Of a stretch of DNA of 64,000 nt, positions 43,465 through 50,920 are shown one piece after another (the first letter of the stretch is position 1; each line of letters begins with the position of its first letter). Source of the stretch: Brachybacterium sp. UMB0905. GTDB lineage: Bacteria; Actinomycetota; Actinomycetes; Actinomycetales; Dermabacteraceae. Location of the stretch: NCBI RefSeq assembly GCF_002871795.1, contig NZ_PNHL01000002.1, positions 118,232 to 182,231 of the forward strand, in the 5' to 3' direction. The translations under genes were made by a program, and so were the position numbers. The notes under the pieces were generated by a model that was given only the letters and a program-made list of their open reading frames with translations, was not told where the DNA came from and ran no database searches.

Positions 43465-44139
43465 TCAGGGATACCGGGAGGGGGTATCCGTAGACGCGAT
43501 CATATACCCCTGCGGGGTATCAGTGGTGCGCGGTTCGCTCGCAGGGGAACGCAGGCGCCCCTGCACCAGGTGGATCACCACCGCGATGCTGAGGAACGCC
43601 ACCAGCACCACCGCTGTGGTCACCAGCACCTGGCCCCAGGAAGAGGCCGTCGGATCCAGGAAGGCGTAGGGGTACCAGCCGGTGATGCCGCCACGGATCC
43701 ACGTCAGCACCAGGAAGATGATCGGGTAGATCTGCCACAGGGGCACCCGCGCCCAGCGAGGGCGGTGGATGCGCGGGGTGAGCAGCCAGTCCGCCAGCGC
43801 GGCAAGGGGCGCCAGGCGGTGCAGCACGATCCCCGTCCAGCCGATGTCCCAGCGCAGCAGCTCATCCAGCGGCGCCACCAGCAGCGCATAGATGATCCCG
43901 GTCATGGCCAGGTAGAACGTCACGGCGCCGCGCACATCATCGAACCAGGCCGAGCGCCGGGACCCCAGCGCCATCCAGGCGCCGATCAGCACCACCAGGG
44001 CGAGGTTCGACTGGTTGGTGAAGAAGGAGATGTTCTGCGCCAGCAGCCCGTCCCGGGCCGACGTGACCGCGTTGTGCACGAGCGCTGCGAGGATCACGAG
44101 CGCCAGCAGCACTCGCAGCACGCGGGCGAGGATGCTCAT
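43465..44139 (-). CDS. Pr6Pr family membrane protein
   Basis: 224 residues from the ATG at 44139, which overlaps the preceding epimerase stop by 4 nt (ATGA); an earlier in-frame start would give an implausible Arg-rich leader. Six hydrophobic helices are present, including VLLALVILAALVHNAV, FFTNQSNLALVVLIGAWMAL (the conserved FTNQSN motif), and WQIYPIIFLVLTW...WYPYAFLDP. This matches the Pr6Pr (FAR-17a/AIG1-like) family of unknown function. The last ~20 codons overlap the copZ operator region, so its 3' end is shared with regulatory DNA. Confidence 0.85.
   Translation of the reverse strand: MSILARVLRVLLALVILAALVHNAVTSARDGLLAQNISFFTNQSNLALVVLIGAWMALGSRRSAWFDDVRGAVTFYLAMTGIIYALLVAPLDELLRWDIGWTGIVLHRLAPLAALADWLLTPRIHRPRWARVPLWQIYPIIFLVLTWIRGGITGWYPYAFLDPTASSWGQVLVTTAVVLVAFLSIAVVIHLVQGRLRSPASEPRTTDTPQGYMIASTDTPSRYP
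43469..43520 (-). promoter_or_regulatory. copZ promoter with two CsoR-like palindromes
   Basis: Two inverted repeats share a GATACC/ATACCCC core. One at 43469-43489 is GGATACC-N7-GGTATCC; the other at 43504-43520 is ATACCCC-TGC-GGGGTAT. The minus-strand TATGAT directly after the second palindrome fits a -10 element. CsoR operators are G/C-rich palindromes with ATACCCC-type arms, so binding by the operon's own repressor is likely. Both sites overlap the 3' end of the neighbouring Pr6Pr gene. Confidence 0.72.
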
Positions 44140-44918
44140 GAGTCCGCCGGCCAGGAGTCGCGCACCGCGGCGCCGCCCTCGACGACGTCCTCGCGGGCGC
44201 CTTCGAGCTCTGTCCACGAGTCCTGCGGGCGGTAGCCCAGCTCGAGCGTCGTGTTCGTCATGGACCAGCGACGGTTCGGGTTGTCGGAGATCGCGTAGAA
44301 CTCACCGTGCGTCACCGCCGCCTCGATCGCGCAGCGCACCACGCGGGTGCAGTCCCCGGGGCTCAGCCACATGGCGCGCAGAATGTCCTCATCGGCCTCA
44401 AGCGGGTTCTCGCTGAACCAGCCGATGCGCAGGTTGATCACGTCCAGGCCGTGCTCGTCGTGGTAGAAGCGGCCCAAGGCCTCGCCGAATATCTTCGAGA
44501 CGCCGTAGAGTGAATCGGGGCGCGGCACCTGTGTGGGGTAGACCGGCCACTGCTCATGCCGGTCATACATGCCCATCGTGTGGTTGGAGGAGGCGAGCAC
44601 CACGCGGCGCACCCCCGCCTCGCGGGCGGCCTCGAGCACATTGCGCACGCCCACGAGGTTCGCCGCCAGCACCGCCTCCCACGAGGAGTCCGGCACGGCG
44701 GCACCGGCCATGTTCACCACGGTGTCCACGCCGTCCATGAGGGCGAGCACCTCGTCGTATTCCTCCAGATCCGCGATCCTCAGCTGCGCCCCCTCGGGTG
44801 CCTTCTTCGGGTCGCGGTCGTGCAGGAGAAGGTCGTACTCATCGCGCAGGGTCTGGGCCAGGTGGGCGCCGATGCCGCCGGTGGCACCGGTGATCAGGAC
44901 ACGTCGGGGAGTGTGCAT
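44136..44918 (-). CDS. NAD-dependent epimerase/dehydratase, uronate dehydrogenase-like
   Basis: 260 residues from the ATG at 44918; a long upstream extension would run through tRNA-His and is not coding. The extended-SDR N-terminus is VLITGATGGIGAHLAQTL. The active site has ASSNHTMGMYDR and YGVSK (YxxxK), followed by IFGEALGRFYHDEHGLDVINLRIG and the late motif SDNPNRRW. The SSNH...YxxxK...RIG order strongly resembles uronate dehydrogenases that oxidise glucuronate or galacturonate to aldarolactones; substrate assignment is inference. It is translationally coupled to the Pr6Pr gene. Confidence 0.85.
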   Translation of the reverse strand: MHTPRRVLITGATGGIGAHLAQTLRDEYDLLLHDRDPKKAPEGAQLRIADLEEYDEVLALMDGVDTVVNMAGAAVPDSSWEAVLAANLVGVRNVLEAAREAGVRRVVLASSNHTMGMYDRHEQWPVYPTQVPRPDSLYGVSKIFGEALGRFYHDEHGLDVINLRIGWFSENPLEADEDILRAMWLSPGDCTRVVRCAIEAAVTHGEFYAISDNPNRRWSMTNTTLELGYRPQDSWTELEGAREDVVEGGAAVRDSWPADS

Positions 44919-45010
44919 GGGCCGATGATCCCGTGCTGCTGTGGGCGGGCACAAGCCGCGGGCGACGCCGATGGCGTCCAGACGCCGAAACGGCACCCCT
45001 GAGAATGCGA

Positions 45011-45036
45011 AAAACGCCCTGTGACCAGGGCGTTTT
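45011..45036 (-). terminator. Intrinsic terminator after tRNA-His
   Basis: On the minus strand AAAACGCCCT and AGGGCGTTTT form a 10-bp stem with a 6-nt loop, followed by a T run (TTTTTCGC). It lies 5 nt after the 3' end of tRNA-His and is a classic rho-independent signal. Confidence 0.88.
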
Positions 45037-45041
45037 CGTGG

Positions 45042-45115
45042 GGTGATCGACGGGATTTGAACCCGCGACCGCCTGGACCACAACCAGGAGCTCTACCAAC
45101 TGAGCTACGACCACC
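45042..45115 (-). tRNA. tRNA-His (anticodon GTG)
   Basis: 74 nt including the extra 5' G(-1) opposite C73 that is diagnostic for tRNA-His. Acceptor GTGGTCG pairs with CGATCAC; D arm TAGCTCAGTTGGTAGAGC; anticodon stem CCTGG/CCAGG with loop TTGTGGT (anticodon GTG); T arm CGGGTTCAAATCCCG. CCA is not encoded. A TATGAT at 45146-45151 (minus) may be its -10 element. Confidence 0.96.
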
Positions 45116-45283
45116 ATGCGCGCCGCGTGGGCGCGACAGGAGACGATCATACTGCCTCTCACCGGGGAAGTCGCCTCGAGATGCCCGTCCGGCGGTGTGA
45201 GACGCGTTGCACCGGGAACTCAGCGCCGCGGAGGATATTCCATGCGTCTTGCCCGCGCCCCGCCGGCCCTCCACACTGGCGGC

Positions 45284-45634
45284 ATGATCGTCGCCTTCTC
45301 CGTCCAGCCCACCGGTGAGCCGTCGGACCCATCGCTCACCCGCTCCCTCGATGACAGCTCCGATGCCGCGAGCGTGCATGACGCGGTGGCCGCAGCGGTG
45401 CGCGTGGTGCGTGCCTCCGGACTGTCCACTCGCACCTCCTCGATGTTCACCGAGATCGAGGGGGAGTGGGATGAGGTGATGGCAGTGGTCAAGGCCGCCA
45501 CGATGGAGGCCGCCCGCTACGGCTCCCGCACCTCCCTGGTGCTGAAGGCTGATATCCGGCCTGGCCGCAGCGGGGAGCTGGACGGGAAGGTGCAGCGGCT
45601 GGATGCCGCGGTCGCGCGCCTCGAGGAGGACTGA
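45284..45634 (+). CDS. MTH1187-family thiamine-binding protein
   Basis: 116 residues from the ATG at 45284 (MIVAFSVQPTGEP). The MTH1187/YkoF-like fold shows in VHDAVAAAVRVVRASGLSTRTSSMFTEIEGEWDEVMAVVKAATMEA and the C-terminal SLVLKADIRPG. Members bind thiamine or precursors in the cytosol as oligomers. No thiamine genes are adjacent. No convincing ribosome-binding site precedes the start, which may be leaderless, although the upstream hexamer (CACACT) is a poor match. A hairpin at 45669-45701 follows. Confidence 0.85.
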   Translation: MIVAFSVQPTGEPSDPSLTRSLDDSSDAASVHDAVAAAVRVVRASGLSTRTSSMFTEIEGEWDEVMAVVKAATMEAARYGSRTSLVLKADIRPGRSGELDGKVQRLDAAVARLEED

Positions 45635-45668
45635 GCCGGCTCGCGCAGGACAGGCTGTGCAGCTGACG

Positions 45669-45701
45669 GGGCGCCGACGGTCGCGCGGATCGTCGGCGCC
45701 C
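45669..45701 (+). terminator. Intrinsic terminator after the thiamine-binding gene
   Basis: GGGCGCCGACG-type arm at 45669-45679 pairs with CGTCGGCGCCC at 45691-45701, an 11-bp stem about 35 nt after the stop. It may also end transcription of the convergent fusion gene. Confidence 0.7.
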
Positions 45702-45709
45702 TGTCACAT

Positions 45710-45762
45710 GCGCTCAGCTGAATGCGGTGCGGTCAGCTGAGTTTCGTGCGCTCAGCTCAGAG
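45710..45762. repeat. Three-copy repeat with 19-bp period
   Basis: Units starting GCGCTCAGCTGAATGCGGT (45710), GCGGTCAGCTGAGTTTCGT (45729) and GCGCTCAGCTCAG (45748) share the core TCAGCT. The array runs into the stop codon of the orn-AGE fusion gene. Each unit contains the palindrome CAGCTG or a close variant. Confidence 0.7.
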
Positions 45763-47022
45763 GGTGGAGTCCAGCAGCCCGTCCCGCATCGCGGCGGCGA
45801 GCGTGGGCGTCACCGGTAGACGGGGGATCAGCGTGGCCTGGTAGGCGTGGTAGATGTCCGGCTTGCCCGGCCAGGTCACACCTTGCGGTGCATTGTTCTG
45901 ATCCAGTTCGTGGAACCAGGAGCCGTCCTCCGGATCCAGCAGGTAGGCGGAGATGTACGCCCACCACTGCTCGTACCGCTCAGCCCACACCCGCTCGCCC
46001 GTGACCTGGTACATCACCGCTGCGGCGCCGACGGCTTCGGCCGGCACCCAGTGCATGCGCTCGCGCGAGACGGGCGTGCCGTCCCAGTCCACGGTGTACA
46101 CGAAGCCGGGCTGACCATCGGCCCCGAACGCCGCAGCGGACTTCTCCATCAGCGCGGTCGCGGCCTCGAGCATCCACTCCGGCGCCTCGCCGTCCAGAGC
46201 GATCAGCGCGGCGCGGGCGTGCAGGACCAGACGCGCCCACTCGATCCAGTGGCCGATCGTCGCGCCGTAGGGGCGGAAGGGGTGGGCGGGCTGGTCCTTG
46301 TTGTAGTCCAGCAGCGGGTTCCAGTCCACGTCGAAGTGCTCGGGCAGCGCCCAGTCATTGGCGCGCGCGAACTCGTCGATCGCCCGGGTGGCGATGCCGA
46401 CGGCGCGATCCAGCCAGCGCCGCTCCCCGGTGACATCCGCGGCGGCCAGCAGGCCCTCTACCGTGTGCATGTTCGCGTTGATGCCGCGGTACTGCTCGCA
46501 GTCGGTGAAGGTGCGGTCGAAGGAGTCCACGCTCATGCCCGCGGCCTCGTCGAAGAACTTCTCATCCAGCACCGTAAGGGCCTCATCCAGCAGCTCCCGC
46601 GCCCCGGGCCGGCCCGCGGCGGTGCAGCTCGCGGCGGCGAGCACCACGAAAGCGTGGGCGTAGGCCTGCTTGGAGTCATCCACCGGGGAGCCATCGGCGA
46701 CGGCGGAGTACCAACCACCGTGCTCTTCATCGCGGAACACGTCGCGCAGCGAGGTAAGCCCGTGATCGGCCAGACGGCCGAGGCCGGGCCGACCCATCAG
46801 GTGGCCCAGCGCGAAGCAATGCGTCATGCGGCAGGTGATCCACAGCTCCGCGGGCCGGGAGAGGTCCGGCTGACCCTGGGAGTTGAGCCACGCGAAACCG
46901 CCGTCCTCCCGCACGGACTCGGAGCCGAACATGAGCAGCTCATCGCCCTCGGCCTCCAGCCAGGTGTGATGCGAGGGGCGGTCCAGCCAGGGCAGGTGCG
47001 GGCGGGCAGCGGTATCGGTCAC
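45757..47022 (-). CDS. Possible independently translated YihS-like AGE-family isomerase
   Basis: This is the C-terminal part of the fusion, read from an internal GTG with a well-placed AGGAGA, giving about 421 residues, the normal size of an AGE-family aldose-ketose isomerase. Such enzymes are (alpha/alpha)6 barrels that interconvert mannose/fructose/glucose or sulfoquinovose/sulfofructose. The internal start suggests either two products from one message (fusion plus free isomerase) or loss of the orn stop codon. Which form exists in the cell cannot be told from sequence. Confidence 0.55.
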   Translation of the reverse strand: MTDTAARPHLPWLDRPSHHTWLEAEGDELLMFGSESVREDGGFAWLNSQGQPDLSRPAELWITCRMTHCFALGHLMGRPGLGRLADHGLTSLRDVFRDEEHGGWYSAVADGSPVDDSKQAYAHAFVVLAAASCTAAGRPGARELLDEALTVLDEKFFDEAAGMSVDSFDRTFTDCEQYRGINANMHTVEGLLAAADVTGERRWLDRAVGIATRAIDEFARANDWALPEHFDVDWNPLLDYNKDQPAHPFRPYGATIGHWIEWARLVLHARAALIALDGEAPEWMLEAATALMEKSAAAFGADGQPGFVYTVDWDGTPVSRERMHWVPAEAVGAAAVMYQVTGERVWAERYEQWWAYISAYLLDPEDGSWFHELDQNNAPQGVTWPGKPDIYHAYQATLIPRLPVTPTLAAAMRDGLLDSTL

Positions 47023-47658
47023 GGCAGTCTCCTGGGTATCTCGCAGCTCGAAGGCACGGGCGGCCTCTTGAGCCTGGGCGGTGGTGGGGCCGGGCTCGGG
47101 GACTATGAGCACCTGGCGGTAGTACTTCAGCTCCTGGATCGACTCGCGGATGTCGGCGAGGGCGCGGTGGCCGCCGTGCTTGGCGGGGATGTTGTAGTAC
47201 ACCCGCGGGAACCAGCGCTTGGCCAGCTCCTTCAGGCTCGAGACGTCGATCGTGCGATAGGAGAGCCAGCCGGCGAACTCGGGCACGTCGCGGTCCAGGA
47301 ACGTGCGGTCGGTGCCGACGCTGTTGCCCGCGAGCGGCGCCTTGCCGGGCTCCGGGCAGAACTCCTTCACGTAGGCGAGGCACTGCGCCTCCGCCTCGGC
47401 GAGGGTCATGCCGCCGTCGAGCTCCTCGAGCAGGCCGGAGACGGTGTGCATGTTCACCACGAAGGGGTCCATGCCCTGCAGCGCCTCGGCCGGGGGCTTG
47501 ATCACGACGTCGACGCCGTCCCCGAGGATGTTCAGATCTGCGTCGGTCACGAGGACGGCGATCTCGACCAGCGCATCACGCTGCTTGTCGAGGCCGGTCA
47601 TCTCGCAGTCGACCCAGATGATGCGGTCGTTGATGGCACGAGTGGAGCTGGAGGTCAC
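45757..47658 (-). CDS. orn: Oligoribonuclease fused to an AGE-family (YihS-like) sugar isomerase
   Basis: One open frame of 633 residues. Residues 1 to ~205 are a complete oligoribonuclease: WVDCEMTGLD (first DEDDh acidic pair), NSVGTDRTFLDRD, YRTIDVSSLKELAKRW and KHGGHRALADIRESI (catalytic His and Asp). It degrades 2-5-nt RNAs left by other nucleases. From about residue 220 the sequence is an N-acylglucosamine 2-epimerase-fold protein resembling YihS: HHTWLEAEGDELLMF, FAWLNSQGQ, ELWITCRMTHCFALG, ANMHTVEGLLAA and PDIYHAYQATLI. The two are normally separate proteins. At codon 213 an in-frame GTG (47022) follows AGGAGA by 5 nt, so the second domain may also be made alone. No stop codon separates them. 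Confidence 0.88.
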   Translation of the reverse strand: MTSSSTRAINDRIIWVDCEMTGLDKQRDALVEIAVLVTDADLNILGDGVDVVIKPPAEALQGMDPFVVNMHTVSGLLEELDGGMTLAEAEAQCLAYVKEFCPEPGKAPLAGNSVGTDRTFLDRDVPEFAGWLSYRTIDVSSLKELAKRWFPRVYYNIPAKHGGHRALADIRESIQELKYYRQVLIVPEPGPTTAQAQEAARAFELRDTQETAVTDTAARPHLPWLDRPSHHTWLEAEGDELLMFGSESVREDGGFAWLNSQGQPDLSRPAELWITCRMTHCFALGHLMGRPGLGRLADHGLTSLRDVFRDEEHGGWYSAVADGSPVDDSKQAYAHAFVVLAAASCTAAGRPGARELLDEALTVLDEKFFDEAAGMSVDSFDRTFTDCEQYRGINANMHTVEGLLAAADVTGERRWLDRAVGIATRAIDEFARANDWALPEHFDVDWNPLLDYNKDQPAHPFRPYGATIGHWIEWARLVLHARAALIALDGEAPEWMLEAATALMEKSAAAFGADGQPGFVYTVDWDGTPVSRERMHWVPAEAVGAAAVMYQVTGERVWAERYEQWWAYISAYLLDPEDGSWFHELDQNNAPQGVTWPGKPDIYHAYQATLIPRLPVTPTLAAAMRDGLLDSTL

Positions 47659-47811
47659 CGGACAACAGTAGCGCGAGGCCTCTCGCCCCTGGGCGGGCCT
47701 GCCGGGGGAGTGCCCGCGCGGGCTAGGGTGCGGCTCGACGACGACCGCACGTTACTCTGTGGTCATCAGGCCTCGAAGACGAGCCGACGAGTGCCCCAGG
47801 AGGGAGCCGCC

Positions 47812-48360
47812 ATGAACATGTACCTCCGCATGCTGCTGTTCTTCCTGCGCGTGCGCGGGAAGTCCCCGCTCGGCATCTGGGACACCTCCCATGCGAGCTT
47901 CCGCGTGAACCCCGCCGATCTCGACGTGCAGCGCCACATGAACAACGGCCGCTACCTCTCGATCATGGATCTGGGCCGCATGGACCTCATGCTCCGCTCC
48001 GGCTTCTGGAAGCGGATCACCGACGCCGGCTGGTACCCGGTGGTGGCCGGACAGACCATCACCTACCGCAAGTCCCTCACGCTCGGGCAGAAGTTCGACC
48101 TCGCCACCCGCGTGATCGGCCACGACGAGCGCTGGATCTACATGGAGCAGGTGTTCCGCCGCGGCGACGCCGTCATCGCCGACGCCGTGATCCGGGCGCG
48201 CTTCCTGCGCAGGTCCGGCGGCTCCGTCGACGTCAGCGAGGTGCTGGACCTGGTCGGGCAACCGCCGGCGGACCTGGAGCTTCCGGCCTGGGTCGAGACC
48301 TGGAACCGGGAGTCCTCGGCCCACAGCAAGGCGCTGGGCGAGGCGGGAGGCGGCCGCTGA
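47812..48360 (+). CDS. Acyl-CoA thioesterase-like hotdog protein (THEM6/4HBT_2 type)
   Basis: 182 residues from the ATG at 47812, with AGGAGGGAG about 7 nt upstream; the much longer open frame upstream is antisense to the fusion gene. The hotdog pattern is ASFRVNPADLDVQRHMNNGRYLSIMDLGRMDLM, followed by TITYRKSLTLGQKFDLATRVIGHDERWIYMEQVF. DLDVQRHMNNGRY is the conserved Asp/Asn-containing helix of 4-hydroxybenzoyl-CoA thioesterase-like proteins. It likely hydrolyses an acyl thioester in the cytosol; the substrate is unknown. Its second half shows few GAT codons, close to where codon use changes. Confidence 0.88.
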   Translation: MNMYLRMLLFFLRVRGKSPLGIWDTSHASFRVNPADLDVQRHMNNGRYLSIMDLGRMDLMLRSGFWKRITDAGWYPVVAGQTITYRKSLTLGQKFDLATRVIGHDERWIYMEQVFRRGDAVIADAVIRARFLRRSGGSVDVSEVLDLVGQPPADLELPAWVETWNRESSAHSKALGEAGGGR

Positions 48361-48391
48361 CTGCACGGATGACGGCCTGTGACGCGAGGGC

Positions 48392-48648
48392 GTGACCGGC
48401 ACCGTCGGCCGCCTGCCGCAGAACCTGTCGCTGCGCACAGGAGCCGCCGTCGCCGACCTGCTCGGCCTCCGGTCGCGGCCCGAAGCGCTGCGAGCGATCG
48501 AGGACGGCGACACGGATCCCGCGCACTACGACACCCTCGGCGCGGACCGGGACGTCGAGACCCGCGGCCTCGCCGCCCCCGCCCGGAACGGCCTGCTCGT
48601 GGTCAGCCGCGACGAGCATTTCCTCGCGCAGCCAGATATCGACCCCGG
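48392..48648 (+). other. Possible decayed gene fragment
   Basis: A plus-strand frame opening at GTG 48392 reads like protein for ~85 codons (LPQNLSLRTGAAVADLLGLR, then ARNGLLVVSRDEHFLAQPDI), with strong third-position G/C, but continues as an antisense frame and lacks a clear start site and family match. The ending faintly resembles the C-terminus of PIN-domain toxins. It may be a remnant at the left edge of an imported segment; evidence is weak. Confidence 0.2.
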
Positions 48649-48649
48649 G

Positions 48650-48931
48650 TCATCCTCGACGAGGACGGTCTCCGTCCCGGGCAGGTGCCTGCGCCGAGCG
48701 TCGACGGATCTCCTCGACGAGGCTGATCGCCAGCAGGATCACCACGACGGTCAGCAGGATCCACTGCTCGAGGATGACGGCGAGGATCCCGGCGACCACC
48801 AGCGCGAAGAGATAGACGATGTTCAGCACCCGCAGCGAGATGCCCAGGAGCCGTGCGCCGAAGCGGGTGCGGGCGAGGCGCAGCAGGATCAGCAGCGCGA
48901 TCGCGCCGAAGCTCAGCACCTTGAGGATCAT
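48650..48931 (-). CDS. Small hypothetical membrane protein
   Basis: 93 residues with two or three hydrophobic helices (VLSFGAIALLILLRLA, VLNIVYLFALVVAGILAVIL and ILLTVVVILLAISLV) and a basic C-terminal tail (RRRSAQAPARDGDRPRRG). The ATG at 48931 has CAGGAG 7-8 nt upstream, supporting it as a real gene. No family was recognised. It sits downstream of the siderophore transporter genes on the same strand, after a 154-bp gap without recognised features. Confidence 0.6.
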   Translation of the reverse strand: MILKVLSFGAIALLILLRLARTRFGARLLGISLRVLNIVYLFALVVAGILAVILEQWILLTVVVILLAISLVEEIRRRSAQAPARDGDRPRRG

Positions 48932-49085
48932 CGGGACGGCTCCTGCTCGTCGGTCGGACGCGGGCCGGCGACGGGCCCCGCGAGGATCGACCCCACGCTA
49001 CCGGGGCTTCCTGCGCGCAGACGCCGCGCCCGCGCCCGCGGTCGCTCGTGCGGTGCGTCCGGCGCCGTGCAGGGGGCACGTCGGC

Positions 49086-49868
49086 TCAGTGCTGCCAGCG
49101 CGGCACGACCAGCGGGGTGCCCGACTCCGGATCGACGATCACCCGGGCGTCCAACGAGAACACGTCGGCCACCAGGTCCTCGGTGAGCACCTCGTGAGGG
49201 TCGCCGGCGGCGACCACCTCACCGTCCTTCATCGCGATGAGGTGGTCGGCGTAGCGGGCGGCCTGGTTCAGGTCGTGCAGCACCGCGACCAGCGTCGTGC
49301 CGGTCTCGCGGTTCAGCGACCGGCACAGCTCCAGCAGCTCGATCTGGTGGCTGAGGTCGAGATAGGTGGTCGGCTCGTCCAGCAGCAGGATCGAGGTCTG
49401 CTGGGCGAGCGCGACGGCCATCCACACGCGCTGCCGCTGCCCGCCGGAGAGCTCGTCGACCAGACGGCCGGAGAGGTGGCGGATGCTCGTCGCCTCCATC
49501 GCCGCGATCACCGCCTGCTCGTCCTCGGGCGACCACGGGGAGAACAGACGCTGGTGGGGGTAGCGGCCGCGCATCACGAGGTCGACCACGCGGATCCCGT
49601 CGGGCGCCACGGGACCCTGCGGCAGCAGGCCGATCGAGCGGGCGAGGGACTTGGTGGGCAGGCGGTGCAGCGCCTCCCCGTCCAGGAGGACCTGCCCGCT
49701 GCTCGGGGTCAGCAGCCGGGTGAGGCTCTTGAGCACGGTGGACTTCCCGCACGCGTTCGGGCCCACGATGACGGTGAAGCGCTGGTCGGGGATCGCGACG
49801 GACACGTTCGGGCAGACGAGGTGGTCGGCGTAGCCGAGCGCCGCGTCGTCGACGAGGAGGCGGGTCAT
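49086..49868 (-). CDS. Siderophore ABC transporter ATP-binding protein (FepC/FecE-like)
   Basis: 260 residues from the ATG at 49868, which overlaps the permease stop by 4 nt. Walker A is GPNACGKST (about residues 36-44), the signature is LSGGQRQRVWMAVALAQ and Walker B ILLLDEPTTYLD, all typical of iron-siderophore/cobalamin ATPases; VLHDLNQAARYADHL gives the H-loop. It energises uptake through the two permeases encoded just upstream. A longer minus-strand frame extends upstream to 52139 but is a shadow of the permease genes. Confidence 0.93.
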   Translation of the reverse strand: MTRLLVDDAALGYADHLVCPNVSVAIPDQRFTVIVGPNACGKSTVLKSLTRLLTPSSGQVLLDGEALHRLPTKSLARSIGLLPQGPVAPDGIRVVDLVMRGRYPHQRLFSPWSPEDEQAVIAAMEATSIRHLSGRLVDELSGGQRQRVWMAVALAQQTSILLLDEPTTYLDLSHQIELLELCRSLNRETGTTLVAVLHDLNQAARYADHLIAMKDGEVVAAGDPHEVLTEDLVADVFSLDARVIVDPESGTPLVVPRWQH

Positions 49869-50917
49869 CGCGTCCTCCCTTCTCTGATGAGGAGCCACAG
49901 GAAATAGATCCCGCCGATGGACACCGTGACGATGCCGACGGGCAGCGGGGAATCGGGGTCGACCCGCTGGGCGATCACGTCGGCCAGCAGCAGCAGGAGC
50001 GCGCCGAGCGCGGCCGTCGGGCCGAGCGCGAGCCCGTCGGCCCGCACCAGGCGCCGAGCGATCTGCGGGGCGGCGAGCGCGATGAAGGACACCGGCCCGA
50101 TCGTCGCGGTGGACAGGGCGATCAGGCCGATGCCGACCACGACCGCGGCGATCTGCACGGCGCGGACGTTCTGGCCGAGGGCCGTGGCGAAGGGGATGCC
50201 CACCTGCGTCACCTTCATCGGCCTCGCCAGCAGCGCGGCCGCGACCAGGAACACGATCGAGACCAGTAGCGTTGGCACGACGAGGGGCCAGGACATGCCC
50301 GAGAGGTTCCCCGCTCCCCACAGGCTCGCCATGATCGCGTCCTCCACCGTGGCGGTCAGCAGGATCCACACGTTCACCGAGGCCAGCATCGCGCTGACCC
50401 CGATCCCGACGATGATCAGCCGCACCCCGCGGACCGCGCCGCGCCGGGAGGCGAGCGCGAACACGATCAGGGCGGTGACGAGCCCGCCCACCAGGGCACC
50501 CGCGATCACGGCGGTGGTCCCGCCTCCGAGCAGGAGCATCACCACGAGGGCTCCGGTGTAGGAGCCGGTCTGGAAGCCGATCACATCGGGCGAGCCCAGC
50601 GGATTGGCGGTGAGGTTCTGGAAGAGGGCGCCGCTGATCGCGAGGCAGGCGCCGAGCAGCACGGCCATCACGATGCGCGGTGCCCGCCATTCGGCGACGA
50701 CCATGGTCGAGTACTCGTCGCCGCGGCCGACGAGCGCGGCGAGGCCCTCGGCGGGGGTGATGCCCGCGGCGCCGGACAGCACCGCCCAGACAGCCACCAG
50801 CACGGTCGCGGTCCACAGCCCGGTGCACAGCCGCACCGAGCGGGCATCCAGGAGCATGAGCGGGCGGTGCGCCGGGCCGAGGCGCAGCATGGGGCGCCCG
50901 AAATCGAGGGTGGTCAT
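49865..50917 (-). CDS. Siderophore ABC transporter permease (FecCD family), second subunit
   Basis: 350 residues with 9-10 hydrophobic helices and FecCD motifs: APRIVMAVLLGACLAISGALFQNLTANPLGSPDVIG, LWGAGNLSGMSW and the coupling region PVSFIALAAPQIARRLVRADG near the C-terminus. It forms half of the membrane channel. It begins 4 nt after the stop of the first permease and overlaps the ATPase gene by 4 nt. Confidence 0.92.
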   Translation of the reverse strand: MTTLDFGRPMLRLGPAHRPLMLLDARSVRLCTGLWTATVLVAVWAVLSGAAGITPAEGLAALVGRGDEYSTMVVAEWRAPRIVMAVLLGACLAISGALFQNLTANPLGSPDVIGFQTGSYTGALVVMLLLGGGTTAVIAGALVGGLVTALIVFALASRRGAVRGVRLIIVGIGVSAMLASVNVWILLTATVEDAIMASLWGAGNLSGMSWPLVVPTLLVSIVFLVAAALLARPMKVTQVGIPFATALGQNVRAVQIAAVVVGIGLIALSTATIGPVSFIALAAPQIARRLVRADGLALGPTAALGALLLLLADVIAQRVDPDSPLPVGIVTVSIGGIYFLWLLIREGRTR

Positions 50918-50920
50918 CGC

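Noticed and set aside
45847..47811. A long plus-strand open frame leading into the thioesterase
   Set aside because: Everything before the ATG at 47812 is antisense to orn-AGE; the AGGAGGGAG site and hotdog domain start fix the real gene at 47812.
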